Both the position numbers and the translations under genes were made by a program. The notes below the pieces were generated by a model. It worked only from the letters and a program-made list of their open reading frames with translations. It was not told the origin of the DNA and did no database searches. From Lasiosphaeria ovina (lineage: Eukaryota; Ascomycota; Sordariomycetes; Sordariales; Lasiosphaeriaceae): DNA of 64,000 nucleotides. Numbering within the stretch: the first letter of the stretch is position 1; every line of letters begins with the position of its first letter. The stretch is taken from assembly GCA_033439765.1 (NCBI GenBank), contig JAULSN010000002.1:5456001-5520000 (forward strand), given 5' to 3'. Below are positions 62,267 to 64,000 of this stretch, piece after piece.

Positions 62267-64000
62267 TCATTGGGCCGCTTCATTTGTAGCGCGCGGGCGC
62301 AGCGATGCCATGTCGGACTCTACCCGCGACGTACTACGCGCTGCTGAGTACGGCGTAGCGTCCTCGTGGGCTGGGTCCGTGGATCTCCTCGAGCTGGCTG
62401 CCGTGAGTGGTTCAAGCCGGGAAGGCCCCCCATGCGAAGGTCCCGGATGCAGCAGCGAGATGAGAATGTTGCTCCGTTGGTCGCCACTCATGGTCCGGGT
62501 GCGTCGGAAACTGGCCCCACGGCCGTCGGTAGCCCCCGTAATGTGTGAGTATTGCCGCGCCATCCTCGCATCAGCATCAGCGGCCTCCTTTTGGTTGAGT
62601 GATTCGCTTGGGAGAAGGATGGCCCGGTCCAGCCCGTATGGCAGACCGCGATGTCTGCCACGGATCATCATGGCGATTAGAACCAGTTTACCGACGACAC
62701 TGAACTGGGAGCAAAGCGATTCGTCTCCATTGGGATAGCCAAGACTCATGCCGACGGTACCGTAGGCGCTGACAATCTCGAACAGGACAGCAAACATTGA
62801 GAAGCTATTGGCATCGTCTGCTCCTGCTGTTCTCCCCTCAATCAGGCGGGGGCCCTCTGAGATGGAGAGGATGAAAAAGCCAACAAATATATACCACAAG
62901 TCGAAAGAGAGCTGCCGTCGCAAATGTGCCCCGACGTAGGAGAAAGCGTTGTTGCCCGCCTGCTGTTCGTCAAACTCGTTGTTATTGTAAATTCCGAGCG
63001 ACTTTTCTTCGTAGACGTTTGTTCGACGAACGGAGATGGCGATGGGGAAGACGGAGATGTACATCATAATCATGTACGAGACTTGAACACCGGGATGGAG
63101 CTGCGCCAGATTGACGCATGAGAAACCGGCCGTTCTTGTCGACGCAGCTTCGAAAAGTCCGTTCAATAACTTGAGCCCGCCTGTTGGCAAACCCTCCAGG
63201 GGCTGAGTGCCGATGTCAAGGACGATGAAGAATATCACATCGAGTCCGTTGAGAACGACAAGAAGCCAAAAGAGCCACCAGGTAGCGCCAGAGGGAAAGA
63301 GAAGGGTGAAGCACCGACGTGGATGGTCGAGCAGAAACCTTATTTCCTCATATAGCCCTGTCCCCGTGGGAACAATGAGCGACAAGGACCAGATAATAAA
63401 CCGAAGCATGACGGGAAATCCCGTGTTTCCAATGACAATGAGGAAGCTCATTAAGAGCAGAGGGAAAACTGCAGTGTTGAACGAGTTCATGCTGTCGGGG
63501 GTCAACGTGTAGCCTAGATCTAGGAAAGCCGAGTTGGCGGTGAAGAATCCCCACCATGTCCTGCCTTGTGCTGCGTCGTCAACAACGTGACCCCATCTAT
63601 CAATATTCAGGATCCACGGCACAAGACAGGCCACCCCAAAGGCCGAAAACAGCCAGAAATAGCACGTCAAGATCAGAGCAAGCGTCTTGAGGGACCGATA
63701 TTCGATGCCACCGAGTTCCTCTCTCTGCTCGACCGTAAGGTCTGGAAACTGGGAGTTGCGACCAATAGTCGGCTCCCAGCTCAGATAGGGGGTTTCGTTC
63801 GTCTTGTCTCTGGAAAAGGCTGTCCGCAGCGTGCTGATGGACGGACGTCTATTCCTCGAGGCTGCTGCTTCCACATTGCCTTCGTTGTTGGTGGCCTGTT
63901 TCTTCCGGCCCCAAGAGTGATGCTTCAGAGATGACAACACACCGACGACGGCTCTAGCGTCTTCGACAACAGGACCATCATCATCCCCCAACTCTTCAAA
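62267..64000 (-). CDS. TRK1: TRK-type potassium transporter, C-terminal part (5' end outside window)
   Basis: Fungal TRK proteins import K+ at the plasma membrane. The frame is open to the right edge (577 residues seen), so the N-terminal part lies outside. Visible membrane segments include LALILTCYFWLFSAFGVACL, AVFPLLLMSFLIVIGNTGFP, WWLFWLLVVLNGLDVIFFIV and YMIMMYISVFPIAISVR. Three filter-like pore loops are seen: NSAFLDLGYTLTPDSMNSFN, ASTRTAGFSCVNLAQLHPG and SAYGTVGMSLGYPNGDESLC. These fit the second to fourth of four MPM repeats, with the first presumably off the edge. The C-terminal cytosolic tail is S/R-rich. The upstream portion seen (HHSWGRKKQATNNEGN) fits the long hydrophilic loop of TRK. 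No intron is needed in this part. Confidence 0.93.
   Translation of the reverse strand, partial: FEELGDDDGPVVEDARAVVGVLSSLKHHSWGRKKQATNNEGNVEAAASRNRRPSISTLRTAFSRDKTNETPYLSWEPTIGRNSQFPDLTVEQREELGGIEYRSLKTLALILTCYFWLFSAFGVACLVPWILNIDRWGHVVDDAAQGRTWWGFFTANSAFLDLGYTLTPDSMNSFNTAVFPLLLMSFLIVIGNTGFPVMLRFIIWSLSLIVPTGTGLYEEIRFLLDHPRRCFTLLFPSGATWWLFWLLVVLNGLDVIFFIVLDIGTQPLEGLPTGGLKLLNGLFEAASTRTAGFSCVNLAQLHPGVQVSYMIMMYISVFPIAISVRRTNVYEEKSLGIYNNNEFDEQQAGNNAFSYVGAHLRRQLSFDLWYIFVGFFILSISEGPRLIEGRTAGADDANSFSMFAVLFEIVSAYGTVGMSLGYPNGDESLCSQFSVVGKLVLIAMMIRGRHRGLPYGLDRAILLPSESLNQKEAADADARMARQYSHITGATDGRGASFRRTRTMSGDQRSNILISLLHPGPSHGGPSRLEPLTAASSRRSTDPAHEDATPYSAARSTSRVESDMASLRPRATNEAAQ

Overview
The window is nuclear DNA of a filamentous ascomycete (Pezizomycotina, most likely a Sordariomycete). 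Genes are dense and on both strands, introns are short (49-309 nt) with GT-AG ends and CTAAC/CTGAC-type branch sites, coding DNA is GC-rich, and the proteins are typical of that group. I see no prokaryotic operon, CRISPR array, rRNA, convincing tRNA or intact transposon. I rebuilt gene models by hand from splice signals, reading-frame continuity and protein-family conservation. Twenty genes are supported; nineteen are complete and one runs off the right edge.

Layout. 1-1392: no gene seen. 1393-16302 (-): one uninterrupted 4969-codon gene for midasin (MDN1), the AAA+ ATPase of 60S ribosome assembly. 17021-17749 (+): mitochondrial ribosomal protein L7/L12. 18330-19319 (-): CTD kinase gamma subunit CTK3. 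19985-21170 (+): pyrroline-5-carboxylate reductase. 21798-23317 (-): histone acetyltransferase HAT1. 24183-25629 (+): ZIP9/ATX2-type metal transporter. 25630-28957: long stretch without a recognised gene. 28958-31190 (+): F-box/WD40 protein of the CDC4/FBXW7 class. 32220-33865 (+): pyruvate dehydrogenase E1 alpha. 34578-37670 (+): DNA ligase I. 39135-40976 (-): family GT90 glycosyltransferase. 42411-43099 (-) and 43850-44632 (+): divergent ribosomal protein genes uS8 and eS12. 44884-45454 (-): PIN4-type parvulin. 46399-48400 (-): SRA-YDG domain protein. 49537-51541 (-): Zn2Cys6 transcription factor. 53046-55037 (-): mitochondrial D-2-hydroxyglutarate/D-lactate dehydrogenase. 55776-56962 (+): proteasome alpha4. 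57366-58013 (-): small zinc-ribbon protein. 58680-61208 (+): TFIIH helicase SSL2/XPB. 62267-64000 (-, partial): TRK potassium transporter.

Most genes are conserved housekeeping genes, so the region looks like a stable core-chromosome segment rather than an accessory island. Ribosome biogenesis and translation (MDN1, uS8, eS12, MRPL12, PIN4), RNA polymerase II and DNA repair (SSL2, CTK3, DNA ligase I), protein turnover (PRE6, F-box/WD40) and mitochondrial carbon metabolism (PDA1, D2HGDH) are all represented, but nothing shows that they form one functional cluster.

The least ordinary observations are structural. The first uS8 intron holds an 18-bp inverted repeat that would close a large RNA hairpin. 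DNA ligase I has an open, presequence-like N-terminal extension without an AUG. Several genes have very small exons (3, 5, 6, 7, 16 and 17 coding nt). The transcription factor has a likely GC-AG intron. An SRA-YDG protein, the usual fold for reading modified cytosine, is also present. A short coding-like relic lies downstream of uS8.
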